Positions 13,870 to 27,467 are shown, counted from the first letter of the stretch. The stretch is 64,000 nucleotides of DNA from Dirofilaria immitis (GCA_024305405.1 JAKNDB010000109.1:1922001-1986000); one strand, 5' to 3'. Numbers and translations are program-made. The notes: generated by a model not told the origin, from the sequence alone.

Positions 13870-13887
13870 TGGTTAGTAAATTTGGCA

Positions 13888-13896
13888 CTAAAATCC
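13888..13896 (-). promoter_or_regulatory. candidate trans-splice acceptor before the M1 peptidase start
   Basis: Minus-strand GGATTTTAG followed by an 18-base leader and then ATG at 13869. The spacing suits spliced-leader addition; not proven. Confidence 0.4.
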
Positions 13897-16800
13897 AAAT
13901 ATTTCAATATTAAAAAGTAAAATGGTGAAAGTTATAAGTGGACAATATGAAAGTCTTCAAGGATTTTTAATTTGACAAATTTGTTTCTCGCATTTTATAT
14001 TGAAAGGGAATGAGTTTGTGATGAATTTTACAATGAGCCTATTGCATTAGCTCTTTTTCAACACTATCTTTTTATACGAAGGTATTTCTTTCACTAAAAA
14101 AAGTATCCTTCAACTTATTTTCATTCAAATCCTTTCAAAGTATGATGGTATATAGATGAAATGGGGATTTCTTTCTGATCGTCGTAGTTATTATCCGCAT
14201 CCCCCTTTCTTCCTTTATTCTCTCCTCATTTCCGTGACTTTGTTAAACAAAAATAATGAACACTGCTGCCCTGCCTGATTCGTTAGAATTTATTCTTGAA
14301 TTGGACTGATGATGAGTAAAACATACTTAAATAAGGAATTTTAGAAAGTTTCGCAATGCTTATGATAATAGGTCAAAGGGCTTAATTGTGATTTAGAATA
14401 ATAGTATTTACAAAAACATTCTACCAGCATTTTCTTTAAATTTAAATTTAAATAAATAATGTATAATAAAGTCAGGGATAACATCGTAAAACTATTATGA
14501 ACAATATGCTACTTACCGATTTAAAAGAGCCTCTGTAATACTAAAAATTTTAAAGTTCTCCATCCATTCTCCATCTGTTCATAACTTAAGAAAGGTTGGT
14601 AGATAATTTTTTTGGCGATGATAACTTATTGATAATTCATTATTTTCAAGACACAGTTAATAAATGCTAATTTCATCTTGTTTGTTGTCTAATTCATTCA
14701 GCCTGATATTTTAAAATTTGTGAAAAAATTTCAATTAAATCTATCAAACACTAGTGTAATGGTAAAGTAATACTTCGAATAAAAATGTTAAAATTAAATG
14801 ATTTAGTAATGAAAAATCGTAACTAATTTGTAACTCTAATATTGTATAATAATTTAATTATACAAATTTTGTAAAAATATAAGACCTTTAGCTGTTTTTT
14901 TTTTTTTTTAATAGAATACTTGTAAGACATGGGGAAAGTTACTCAATAGGTGTAAATTATACTTCACTTCGTTTTATTTTTCACGAATCCAAGTACAGAT
15001 GGTGAGCCAACTAAAAATATCCGAATAAAAATGTTAATAGATTTGCTGAATGTTATGGATCTATTTGTTTAGCTTACTGTTTGAATCGAGCATATTTCAA
15101 ACAAGTTTGATTCATCAACATTATACAATGTAGTTTAAGAGTTATTGCTTTAGCGGCTATTTCTAGAAGAAGTTAACCCCAAAAAAATGGTTAATTAGGA
15201 ATTAAATTAATTATATAATACGGATTTAGTAAGCTTTTTCGTTCTGCTTTCCATCCTTCTAATCCTATCAGCACAGATATTCATACCGCTCGAAACTATA
15301 AAAAGAATGACGTCAAATCTCAGCAATAAAAATTCTATAAATAAGAATTTCAAAATGTTCGAGAAAGATCAAAATATTTTCATTAATATTTTGCAAAGGT
15401 TGAAGTTTTTTCTTGCCTAGTCTTCAGTCTCGATATGCAACGTAATCTAAAGTCGAATCCTATTAAAATTAATAAAAGCATTAATTATAAATGTACAAAA
15501 AGAAATAAATTATGCTATCAACGAATTTTATTTTCTCCAAAGTCACGAAGTTTTCATTTTGAAAGAAGGAAAATATTTGCTTCCAATCGAAAAAGGAAAA
15601 TATTTTAGATTATTTATTCCCGATATAATTGCATGGAAACTTATTTTTTTTTTTGTAATTCAGACGTATAATCACAAAGCTTCCTTTGATTTGTGTGATA
15701 TGAGTTATCGCTTTCATCACTATGATAAAAAGTTCATTACATAAAAGGATGTAACATCAGTTATTGCGATCTTCTTCTACTTGAACTTCTTGCCAAGAAA
15801 ATTAGATTAACAGTTTTCAGTACTTTTTCAACAACCGAGAAAAATTTTAAAGAAATAAGCAACCACAGATCAACATTTTCCAAAGTTTTGTTTCTCCGAT
15901 AAATTATTGATACGATGACCCAATTTTACGGATACTATAATATACATCGCTGGGCTATGAAAGATTTGTTATTGGCAAAAAAAAATGTATGAAGTTCACA
16001 AACTACTTGTGAATTTCGCATGTTGGAAAGAAATAATCAAGAAGGATTTATTGTGATCATAAAATATTTCTCTTCATTACCACATTTTTAAATTACCTGG
16101 CGAAAAAAATAAAAAAAAGTATAGTAGTGGAACTTCGTGAATGTAATTATAAAATTAGATTAAATTATAAATTTTGCAGTAAATTAGCTATAATTTTGCT
16201 AACCATCAATCATGTTATTTGAATATTTTAATGTTTTAATTTGAAATTTAATTTTTGGATAAAACTTAAGCTTATTCTTACTATTTGATAAATGATCCAG
16301 ACTGAATAAATCTCTTATCAAATTAAGTATTTCGAAGGAAGAAAATGTTTTTAAATTCCTGCGCAAATAATTTCCAGACTATGAGAATATATTTCATGGT
16401 ATCGTAACAGAACATTTAGTGTTTGGAAATAACTAGAATCTACCGTTAATAAATATGCTTCAATATTCGCAGTTTTACGAGTACTACGAAATTTATATTT
16501 AAAGAAGGTCAATGTTTTACTGATATTCGTTGGATCAAATACGCTTCACTGGATACCAATGATTCATACATAATAAGTATGGCTAATTATGAGACATACT
16601 GTGGGTCTCAGGAATGCGATATATGTCATCTTCTGAAACAAAGCGGACAATCTGTAGTAGGACCCGTTTTTGAATGATAGGAAGAGCTGAAGCGGTGAAA
16701 TGAATTAAAAGAAGACATAGAAGCTTGGGGTGATTATAAAACTAAAAGTGCCATCGATTCCTGAATGACTACTTCAGCTGTCTTCCTAATATTGCATTTC

Positions 16801-17828
16801 TCAATTTTTAGAAAAGTCAATCCTTACGCTAACGAACAAAAATTAGAAAATTAAACGAAATGATAAAATCAAAATATGAATTTCCCAACTTATTTGATTC
16901 GTCAAAAAGTTAAACGTTCGATAGAGAAGCATAGTATGACTTAATTCTATTGTCTATGGAGATTTTTTCCTTCTTTTTATTCCCATCAGACACAACCTGT
17001 TAGTTACTCCAATATTAGCAATATCCTATTTTTAAAAATTCTTACTAAGCATTCATTTAAGCTAATGTAATAAGTCGATCTCGATCAGCTTTATTCGATT
17101 TTGATCTTCTCATCCGAGTTCTGTCAATAATTGACATACAAATTCAACCTCAATTGTACGTAATTTTGACTCAGTTTACTACTTAATGGCATCGCATGAA
17201 AATGATAAGCTTATTATGTTTATTGCGGGAATTGATTTTCAGACCTTTTCCAAAAAGCACATTTATGGGAGCTGATTCATAACATCATTTATCACTTGTC
17301 TATGAATATGTGCACGCTTATGTATCTATCCATCACTTAATTTAAATTCGAAAATCAAGCTGTTTACTTTGTGTAATATGCCTTAATTCTGTAACAATTA
17401 ATCACTGAAATTTTTCAGAGTTTTTGATTGGATGCTGCATTTAGGAAAAATATCTTGACAAATTCAATGTCGTCTGCTTGGATAGCCTGATAAGTGACAT
17501 CAGAAGAGAAGAGGATTCTACTGTTCACAAAATCTAGGTGACATACCATCATCAATTATAAACTAAGTGAATTTTTACAACGCATGTTTTGAAGACTAAA
17601 GCTATACGATAGATTTTTAATCTGATATTATACCTTTTCTTTCGAAAATTTCTAACGATAGATAAATGGATAGATCGAGAAAGAAAAAGAGAGAGACAGC
17701 AGATAAAGAAAGGAGGGAAAAGTCGTTCTGAAATAGCTGTCATAGAATTTTGTCTTCGTCTGTAATGTTGGACGATCGCTGTAATATAAACAATTATTCT
17801 CGCATGGACTTTCAAATGATTTAAATCA
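13897..17828. other. intergenic, A+T-rich, mostly without coding signal
   Basis: About 3.9 kb upstream of the peptidase gene. I see no conserved protein, RNA gene or repeat family here apart from the coding-like relic at 16474-16854. The 61-codon plus ORF at 15559 is composition noise. Promoter elements for the peptidase gene presumably lie in the first part but I cannot point to any. Confidence 0.5.
16474..16854 (+). pseudogene. coding-like relic with in-frame stops and a CxxCH motif, unknown family
   Basis: One plus-strand frame stays protein-like for about 127 codons but is broken by TGA at 16675, TAG at 16678, TGA at 16696 and TGA at 16762, ending at TAA 16852. It can start just after an acceptor-like TTCGCAG (to 16472). 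Segments such as FTDIRWIKYASLDTNDSY and KEDIEAWGDYKTKSAIDS have balanced composition, quite unlike chance A+T-rich translation. CDICH at 16615-16629 followed by SVVGPVF recalls the haem-binding CxxCH...VGP pattern of c-type cytochromes, but the rest does not fit that family. It could be a decayed gene, a transferred endosymbiont fragment, or a chance frame. No family assigned. Confidence 0.3.
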
Positions 17829-17834
17829 TTTATT
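17829..17834 (-). terminator. poly(A) signal AATAAA, small gene at 17.9-18.4 kb
   Basis: Minus-strand hexamer starting 56 bases after the predicted stop at 17890. It supports the 3' end of the candidate small gene. Confidence 0.45.
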
Positions 17835-17889
17835 TCTTCATAATACAAAACAATCGATGTCCTTTCTTTGGTTCAAGTATTAAAATCAT

Positions 17890-18413
17890 TCAAGTTTCTC
17901 GGATGTATACTACATAGCAAAAATGCCACATCCTTAATGCGTGCTAGAAGTATTGCACTCAGAAGCTGATTGCTTTTGACTGAAGAAAAATTTTTACCTC
18001 AAATCTGCGGAAATTCTTCTCATAAATGTCTTCACTCCAGATATTGGAATTCAGAACGATGGGCTAATAAAATTAAATAGCAATATCATATTAAGTTATT
18101 TAATGATAAACGAAAACATGTGAGATAGGTTGCACGAATTCTAAAACTGTGACTATATACAAAGATTAAAATAGACAAGAAAATCAAATTTTGGAAGAAA
18201 TGGATTAGAAGAAGAGAGAAACGGGAAAAAGACTTGTGGCCTAGTTTCCGATTGGTGGCGCTTTCTCAATAGGGGTATCCATGCGTCTCCAGGATTGAAA
18301 AAGATTAAAAAGCAAAGCTTCTTCAACGAACAATCGCTGCTTACCCGACCAATCAGAGCACCATCAAAAACATTTGCTTCAAATAATTTACGTATGCTCT
18401 CTTTCAGCTTCAT
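17890..18413 (-). CDS. candidate three-exon small protein (about 62 aa), unknown function
   Basis: Not recognised. Exons 18345-18413, 17998-18063 and 17890-17943 join in phase 0 (69 and 66 nt, then 54 nt with the stop), with donors GTAAGC and GTAAAA and acceptors ending TTATTAG and CTTCTAG. The product starts MKLKESIRKLFEANVFDG. Its middle reads IVLNSNIWSEDIYEKNFRRFE in part, and it ends RMWHFCYVVYIRET. It is basic with three aromatic-rich clusters; no signal peptide or clear membrane helix. A pyrimidine-rich acceptor lies 41 bases before ATG and an AATAAA lies 56 bases after the stop, so every part of a nematode gene is present. Each exon is too short to be found by ORF length. A second frame through exon 3 is also open, so the C-terminus is uncertain. 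Confidence 0.42.
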
Positions 18414-18454
18414 CTCTTTTTCTCTTTTTTTTTTTAACTTCTCAGTTGCTATTT

Positions 18455-18470
18455 CTAGTAAGAAAAAAAA
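18455..18470 (-). promoter_or_regulatory. acceptor before the small gene, possible trans-splice site
   Basis: Minus-strand run of eight T then CTTACTAG, 41 bases before the ATG at 18413. Strong pyrimidine tract; fits either spliced-leader addition or an internal acceptor of a longer gene. Confidence 0.35.
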
Positions 18471-20885
18471 GAAGAATGACAAAATTTTGCCATTTTTCAC
18501 ATCATTCGTTTAAAATTCTGATTTAATCCTCGTTATTAATTTTAAAATTTCTCTAAAATATTCCCAAATTCAACTATCAATGAAGCAGTTATAATATAAA
18601 ATTCTATTATAAAAAAGTTCAAAATGAACCAAATAAGCATTACTTGAAACAAGTAAGTCATTTTAAAATGCAAAGTATAAAACATTTAAAGTGCAACAAA
18701 AACAATATATTCAAGCTAAGTCAATTAAGCAATAAAGAATAAGATTAATGAACTGCTCTACGAAAGTGAGAGTGAAATTAAAATCTGCTTTTCAAATTCA
18801 CAGCTTACCGAATAAGTAAATGAGAAATTCATTAGGCTAATTAGGAGTGAAACTCTAACTTATGTGAAACTTATTTCATATTTACATGTTAAAAGAAAAA
18901 ATGCATTACATCATATTCTTAAGATTTCATTGCGTTTTTACAAATTTATTGATTAGATAAATGTTTATCAGTAAAACATATCAATACCTGTTTATAGAAA
19001 AATTAGTGATAACAGTAATATATAGTAGAATTTAAGTGTTGAACACAATGAAAAAACTATGATAAATAGAAGGTATATAGTAGGGAAAATACTCTGGATA
19101 GTGATGAATGAAGTTGTGACCATTATTGGTATCGATAGCATGGAATTTACAAATGACCGTGATATTTAAGCATTGTCTGCATTTTTTATTTTTAAGTGAC
19201 TTAAAGCTTCATTAATTGATGTGCAACATTGTGAAAGATTATTTCAAATTTCTGAATTTAAAGTCTCTTCTTCGCAATTACACTTGGACTGCAATATTCA
19301 TTCAAATTTTAAAATTTCCAGAAATTTATACATCTGTATCGAGTATGAGTGTCCGAAACTTTAGAAAGCAGAAAGGCAGAATATTTTTCAATATTTCCGC
19401 ATTCAACTAATGACCATATTTCCGAAGCAATTTTATATTTTTGCAGAACTCATAGAGAAAAATTCATCGCTTCTCACTATTCATGGAGAAGATAATATTT
19501 AAATATAATGAAAAATTCCATCGTAGTATTTCTTTATTTGTCAATATCACCAAACATAAATAAATAACATGATGAAAATTAAATGGCCAGCCGATCGCTT
19601 GAATCTCTTCATAAGCACTCTTTTTTTTATCGTTCGGATGATTCTGACAACTTCCAGCAAATGTCATGAATTATTGTTGAAAAATCTTATGTAAACATTT
19701 TGGATCACAATTCTAACAAATTCTGTGTTTATGCGAAATTGCATCAAGAAAACTTCCTCCATTTGAACAATATTCATAGTTCTTATGAAATAAATAGCTA
19801 AATTTTGCAGTTATCCGAAAACCCATGCTTTAAAATTGGGCAAGACAAAAAGAGGTGAAGTGGCTACTATTATTTTGGATCTATATAGTGTGCATATTGC
19901 GTCTATCACTATCCATACAAGGCATCGTATACTTCAAAGTAACTAAATTTCATTTTTTTTTTGACAATAATTTTTAAAATGCACTAAAAATTTGCTTCCA
20001 AATAGTTGCTGTTTGACAGTTAGTTACTTTGCTGAATTAAAAAGTAAGATCCTTGCTTTCGAAATATTATTATGATGTATTGCGAAAATTAGGAATAGCA
20101 CATACTTCTTTGACAAAGCCAAACTATGAATGATTTTCAATCTTTCCTTTTTGGAGAACAAAATATTGTCACAAGTATCCATGACAAACAGTCTTTAGTG
20201 CATTTCTGTAAAAAATATCATATTTGTAAAACGATCACATCATCCACGAAAGATACGTATCGTGGATAAAAGAGACAGTAAAGTTATTTATTCTAAACTT
20301 TAAAACAATACTTCAGCTGTACTTGGAATGACTCTCTATGAGAACTTTTTATTTTCCACGCCATTTGGTTCATGAAATTTTGCTTGAAAAACAGATAACG
20401 CTTTGGACAGTTGTGCACACAAGAATGATTCGTAGATAATTTTTCAGTTTCAGTATTTTCATTCTTTCTTTTTATTCTTCGCTTCTCTTCGAGATATATT
20501 ATATATAGTTTAGGTTACTGCTAAAATTAGCCCTAAAACTTTTCAATTACATTCAGCATTACCTTAAGCCAAAAATGATCTTTCGTTATTGTATGGTACT
20601 TGATCCTCTCTTTCATAGTTTTTTTTTGGTATTTTCATGTGCGTTGTATGTTAGAGATTTCTAATTCTAAATTTTGTTTTTGTCGTACCTCTGATTTGAG
20701 CAGAATCAACTCTTACAAAAATTACATTACATTTTTATCTTTAATAAAATAATAAAAGGTATTTAAAGCTCCAGATATCTTTTAAGAGACTGAAGCAAGA
20801 ATCATTGTTGATTAATATGATAAGTTGTGATATCCAGATTAATGGGTTTGCTGCGTGAATTTAAGGAAAAAAAAATTCAAACTTC
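18471..20885. other. intergenic, one orphan exon candidate
   Basis: Low-complexity A+T-rich DNA between the small gene and RASEF. A minus-strand open stretch 19551-19667 begins with ATG and reads MTFAGSCQNHPNDKKKSAYE, then a hydrophobic end before a possible donor GTGATA. It looks more protein-like than its surroundings, but no second exon could be found. Nothing else is supported. Confidence 0.35.
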
Positions 20886-20897
20886 TTTTTCTTTCAG
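20886..20897 (+). promoter_or_regulatory. candidate trans-splice acceptor before RASEF start
   Basis: TTTTTCTTTCAG followed by six bases and ATG at 20904. This matches the nematode acceptor consensus closely and suggests the start codon is near the 5' end of the mature mRNA. Confidence 0.5.
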
Positions 20898-20903
20898 ACC
20901 AGT

Positions 20904-23900
20904 ATGGCAATGATGGTAGACATTTTATTGGAAGAGGATGGAAATTCTTTCTCTTCTTCACCAGAGCCTCAAACTGAAGATGTTTTACTCACAGAGCAGG
21001 TTAAATTATTATCTAATTTAAAAAATTTTTGTTCATAAATTGAACTTTGAAAACACACGTACAAACTGAATATTAATTCACAAAAAAATTTTGCTTTCTC
21101 CTTGTCGTTAACTATAAATTCAAAAAGGTTTTACTGCAAAACATTTACGATATTAACAGGCACGACAAATGTTTTTATTATGTGATCATAACGGTAAGGG
21201 ATTTGTGGTAAAAATGGATTTGGCTCGTATTGATGGGATGATACCGAATATATCACAGCAACAACTGGAATTATTTTTTGATAATGCAGATATTTTTAAA
21301 ACAAATTATATAACTGAAAATCAATTCATCCAGAACATCAGTAAGTTTATCATATGTTCAAATAGCATTTCATGCTGTTTCATGCTGCAAAGTAGCAGCA
21401 ATACCATTGTTTTGGATCTTCATCGGCTTTGATTGTTTTTATATGAACAATTTGAAGATCATGTATAGAAAGAAAATACATTACAGAACCTATGCTTCTA
21501 AGAAATGCCTTCAGTAGTGCACACCTGGCAAAAACAAAGGTTCGAATTTTATTTTTACACTAAATAAATTGATTTAATTAATGATTACTGAATGTTGAAA
21601 TAATATTTCATAGGTTTATAACTGTATCAAATGATAGCTCCTATATTTTATGATCGAATAGTTCATACCATCAAAATCAATATGATAAGACTAATTTCAT
21701 TAAGAAAATAGCTGGACCTAGTTGAAGAAATGAAAAACTACTCTGATGTTTAAATGCTGAAAAGTGTAAAAGTCTTTTGCTTTAGAAATCGCTTTCTCAC
21801 TGCTTTCTTTTGCAATTTAGAAATACGAAGTGCTATTTTCTGCTTAGTAGATGGTATTACTATGTAAATGAGATTCTGAAATCTTAGGACCATCGAAATT
21901 CGAGAAATTTCTAATTCTCGATTTAAAATTTCCCAAAAGAAATATGAAAACTTCTTTGTTCTTATATCCGTTTTATCAAAGGATTCATGCATCGACTGTT
22001 ATTCACAGCATTTAAATTTATCACCACAACAGTTAATCTCCTGAAGAAAGAAGCAGAAAAAATTTGAAAATCGTAAAGAAATTTGGAAGCTGATAAAGTA
22101 CTTGCTTCTTACGATTTTTAATCAAACATAGTGATTAAATAGTAATGTAAAGTTTCGACCATGATAACGTAATGAATAATATAAATATATTTAATGTGGA
22201 GTTGAGATGCTACGGATCGTAAATTATTATAAGCAAAAATTTTGACAAGCAAACTAGATACGTCTGTAAAAAGATTTTTATTAACGTTTGAAATAGATCA
22301 ATTTTGCAATGAAATTTACATGAAAATGAGAATAACGATTTTTGTCTACAAATCCCAAATTGCGTTTCTTTTTCCATCTGAAGTTCTTGTTATTTGCAGT
22401 TTCTTGTTTCCCTTTCTTCCACTCAACTATTTCAAATTCGATATTAAACCAGATCTGAGAAAACATATTTTCTATCATAACAAAGTAAATTCAGTTCTAT
22501 TCTCTTCCATTTTTCATGCTAATTTACAACGTACATCAGGGCACTGGAATAATAGATTTTCAAAGAGAAAACAAGAAGAATGTTCTTTCCTTTTAAAATT
22601 GTCTATGACATTTTTTTCCAACAAATAGCAATGATTTCGATTTTTGAAAAAATAACAAAGTTTTTGTGCATTTAATAAATATTTGCGAAAGATTAAATTT
22701 AAACAAAATATAAGCATAAATAGATTTTTACTAGCAAATCAGAATTGTTCATTTATCCATGCAATGCGTTTTTTTGATAATAAACGTTACTACAACTTGT
22801 CTCGTTTTCTCAAAGTAGTATAAAATATTCGATTTCACTTACTTATTACTTAAAATATTCGTAAATTTCTTTGTGTTACTTCCTTAGTAATAATTCGTCA
22901 ATTGTTAATTTTTCAGGAAGCAGAAGAAGGACTGTACTTCATTAGAAATGATGGAGTTTTAGAAGAGAATAGTGAAAAAATAATTCGGGAAAATGAGCAG
23001 AAAATAAATAAGAAAGGAGTAAGTGAAAATGCAAGCAATTCAACAGTAGTTCTAAGAAAATCAATTTCTGCTGGAATTCTTACGGAAGTGGACAACGAAT
23101 CGCAAAAAAGGAGATATCAGAAATTAATGAAAAACAGCAACAACAATACAGTGGATATGATGGATATAAGTATCGTCATAGTCAGCAGAATCATCAAAGT
23201 ATACAACGTCAGCAAATTTATAATGATTCTATTGAATCGCAGAATGATGAGCTTAAAAGAAATAGTAATGGAACAGTTCTCCATGTGATGTTCGTTACTT
23301 TTTATTTTTAAAAATATTTCATATTTCATGTACTTTTTTCAATTATAATAATATTTCGCTTTTATAGTGATAAATTTTGCATTCAATATTTTTCAAAGAA
23401 TGCAAGTTCCTGATCAGTTAGTGGATGATTGCTTAATTGCCTAAACAGTTTTGCTGATATGATGATTAAATCAGTAGTAAATTGCAACAGCTTCTACCAC
23501 ATTCGTTGAGCTTCCCACTGATGCGACATGAATTTGAATATTAAAATCATAATTCAAATATATAGTATATATATCTTCTATTAGTAATTAACCGCTTCGT
23601 TCTTCAACTATTATTCACAAAGCACAAAAGTTTATTCCATTTCCAAAAATCACAAAACATTTTCTACTAGAAGCGACTGATTCCTTGCTTATATTTTCTG
23701 ACAATTCTCAAAAATTTCTAAGAAAGAGAGAAAAAATGAATTTAAAAAATACTAATCATAATGATACTATTGATAACTGACTATAGAGTAAATTGTTATT
23801 AAATGAACATTTGTCAATAGCATACATACCTTTATTTCATTAAGCACCGTATTCACTGCAGAAAGCAACTGAATTGAAAAGAAAACCAAGTAAATGTTTT

Positions 23901-26900
23901 TCTATCACTGATACTATACTTTCACTTATAAAAAAAAAAAATAATTTCATTTCTAGAATCTATATAGTGGTATATGATTGTCATCTCAAAGTTATTTGTC
24001 ATTTTTTCAAACAAAGTTTGTATCTTTCACAATACATTATGTAGGAGATAATAATCATCTTGTAGATGATAGTATAAGAAATCGTTGTAGTGCTTTAATT
24101 TTAAATGATATGGTTAAAAATAGACTTTAAATACTTTTAAAAATGCTAAAGATTTTCAAAAATGGTTATGTTCGTTTTGAAATCACTGTCCTGATCAGGT
24201 CAGTTCACTACTCAATGCACAAATATCTTTACCATGTATATTGAAATTCAAATTTTTAGATCAAAATAATAATGAATTTGAAAGCTATAATTAAATTCCA
24301 GTTTAGAGCATTAATTAAGTTTTTAATCCATTCCGTTATTTGAAAATAAATTAATCCATTGCAGAGATTCAGTAGTGGAATATCCATTTACCGTAGACAA
24401 TACGGATTCATTAGCATTGCAGGATTCTCCGCAACAATCAGTGTTGAACGTACGTCTTATTTTAATCAATATTTTAAATGAAAAGTTATCATGAAATCAT
24501 TTTGAAACGAATCGTAGGATACACAATATATCACAGACTCATTTAATGATAATGATGTCTTCTGAAAGGCAATTTTAATTTTTTCCATACTTATAAATTA
24601 TCTGAAAATATCGTGCGTTTAAGTTTTTTAGACGTTGGTGCCAGTTTGAACGATTAAACTATTACTTCTTTTATTTAGATTTTTGATTTGAAAGTATTAA
24701 TATCTAAAAACAGATTTTATTACTTTTCTGATTATTTTGAAAGATAAATTAGTAAAGTTTTATTAGCGTTTCTATTTTTATTACACTTTTTTTTAATTCA
24801 ATATTTATTTATCGAAATAATACAAATAAAATGATTAAAATTTCTTAGAAACTATCAGATTTTCATTTTTAAATGAAATTTTAAATTTTGTTTAAATTTG
24901 TTATTACGAGCTCTTTTTGAAAATTTTTTGGAAGATTAAGAACGATGAATAAATGCTTTTTATAAATAATCTTACTAATTTACCTTGCAGATTACTTGTC
25001 GTATATTATTTGTACATAACCTTTAAAATGTTAAGTTGAATTACAGTTGAATGATTTGCGAAAGCAGAGTAGAAAAACGATAAATCAATTAAATTCGCAC
25101 AAATACATATGTTTTTCGGAAGTGAAGTCATTACCGAAATCTCGATCACTGGCTGATGTTGGTCGTTTTAGCAAATTTTGAAGATGAAAAATGATATGCA
25201 TCTTAGAAGTTTCATTAAATTTATGGCCATTGTTCTAGCCCGAAAATTGAATAAGTAGTAACTAATAATTTTTAAAAAAAATTGGAAGTTGTCATACTAA
25301 GCGATTATTCAAATTATTTCATCGTCTGAAACCTCGCTGGTTTATTCGCATTGTAATAATGAATAAAAATTGTGATTATAGTTGTAGTACTGAAATACGT
25401 AGATTTCGATATACTAACATTTCTGAAATTATGAAGCAGAAGGATAATTAGAAAAACAAAAGATTTCTTGAAAACAGAAAAATTATATTTAAGAGTTATA
25501 TGTATAGGTCTTACTAATAAAATATTTTGAAAATTCTTTATAAAAGCTGATATTACGAATAGTTTACTTACAATTTCGTTTTAGAGATGTGATGCAAATT
25601 TTTGTATTTAATTGATTTAGTATGATTAAGCAGTTCGCTATAATTAGTAAGGTAAATTGTATTTGCAGGAATTACTGGAACATGGAACAATAAATAAAGA
25701 GGAACCATCATCCGTGGTAAGTTTTGGTAATTCAAACTGAAAGACGAAGTCAGAAATTTAAAATTTAATGTTCGTATCTGTGGATCACGACAATAAAATT
25801 TTTCCGAATGTATACAACCATCTATATCAATCATTTATTATATATAGAGTAGTGGTAGTGTAGTATATATATTTTTTGAAATTCAGAAATATGATTTTTA
25901 GAATCATATTTTCAATTTAGGAATGTGCTTGATGAAAGTACATCTTCCTTTCTGAAGCAAATTGCAGGTGCGATCTGATTTCCTGTCAGATCGTATTTTT
26001 AAAGTGGTTTTTGTGGGAGATTCGGCTGTTGGCAAAACCTGTTTCTTACATCGATTTTGCCACAATCGATTCAGATTTCTTTTGATGCTACCATTGGAGT
26101 TGACTTTACTGTTAAAAGAATCCATCTGTATAATCGTGTTGTTACTGTACAATTATGGGATACTGCTGGACAAGAACGGTTTTTATTTCTGAATTTCATT
26201 GCAAATCATAAACTTTTTCTCGATATAAACCATTTAACTTCCCAAATGCTCATTTTTTGAGTTAAATGTTAGAATATTTCAGACTTGCTTTTGTTTCAAT
26301 TGTTTGGCATATTTTGCTAACTTACATTCTTTAATATCTGGCTCATCGCTTACTTATTATTTTGTACAGACTTTTATGGATGCTAATATACCTTGAACAT
26401 GGAATTTATTGTAGATTTCGGAGCATAACGAAGCAGTATTACCGAAAAGCGGATGGTGTTATATTAATGTATGACGTAACCTCAGAACAGTCATTCTTAA
26501 ATGTTAGAAATTGGATCACCTCTGTGAAAGCTGGGGTGGACGAACGTTGTGTAATGTGTTTAGTTGGAAACAAAGTATTACTTTAATATTTTAAATCTTT
26601 TGGCTCATAATAATTAATATTTTTTCGAAAACAAATACTCTCGAACTGATGATTACCGCTTTTCCTCAGCCTTACCACACATTCTGTTTATTATTCCTTT
26701 ATTTGATTTTTCGATAGATCAAAATACAGGTAACACCAATTTCTAACTGGATATACTTGATCTTGACGAAATGAGAGTTATATTTATAGGTTGATTTGTT
26801 TGCAAACGACCAGGCAAGGATACTCACTTATAAGCATGGCAAGAAGCTTGCGCAAGTAGGGATTTTTATCCATTTTGGTGTTTTTGATAAAAGACATTCC

Positions 26901-27467
26901 TAAATTATGATAGGAAACTAATTCAGAAATAGTCAATAAATTTGCAGGAGTTTGGCATGCTGTTTTTTGAAACAAGCGCTTTTAATGGTTTTGGTATTAG
27001 CGATTGCATGAAGGCCGTTGCTGGGTAATTTTTTCTTACAATTTTATCTAATTTCTTTGTAAATATTCAAATCACTGAACATTACTATTGTAAAAAAGTT
27101 GAAGTAAATAAATCGAGTTAGGAGGTGAGAGTAAGAAGATGTTTATCCTGAATGATTCAGAATTAGAATCAAGCAAATATTGTTCAAAATATCCTCATAG
27201 CGATGAAACTAAGTAAATGTGTTCATTAACAGACTGTTTTAATAAGAGAGAAGATTCTGAAAGTTCAGTGATTTTGAAAATTTCCGAGTTGAAAAAATTT
27301 TTGGAAGTGTGAATGAATTGAGTTAGTCATATTTTTAATCTTTTTCGCTTAATCTAATCCTTCTGCTTTTAGGAAGTTGCAAGAACGTGAGGATGAACAA
27401 TTGCAGAATGTACTGAAACTTGATATGAATTTAGAGAAAGCGGAAAAGTTGTCGTTGTACTCAGTGA
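20904..27467 (+). CDS. rsef-1: RASEF / rsef-1: EF-hand, coiled-coil, Rab GTPase protein
   Basis: Large Rab-type GTPase with N-terminal calcium-binding region, expected on intracellular membranes. Exons: 20904-20999, 21160-21340, 21487-21539, 22917-23289, 24365-24449, about 25047-25166, 25669-25716, 25968-26178, 26415-26574, 26790-26855, 26948-27024, 27373-27467. Exon 2 has an EF-hand loop ([12 protein letters not shown]); a second loop ([12 protein letters not shown]) has lost its ligands. Exon 4 is charged, then Gln-rich and coiled. The G domain shows GDSAVGKT (P-loop), ATIGVDF (switch I), DTAGQERF (switch II with catalytic Gln), NKVDL (split by an intron) and ETSAF. Domain order identifies RASEF. 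Single-base deletions are inferred at 23130-23134 and 26070-26071. The end is uncertain: the plain frame stops at 27505 without cysteines, while the shifted frame ends in a CRC motif at 27467. Confidence 0.88.

Noticed and set aside
18295..18513. 72-codon plus-strand ORF
   Set aside because: It is antisense to the candidate small gene and rich in Phe/Ser/Lys from poly-T and poly-A runs.
22242..22628. 128-codon plus-strand ORF inside a RASEF intron
   Set aside because: Phe/Lys/Ile-rich, mirrored by an open antisense frame, and flanked by RASEF exons whose phases join directly without it.
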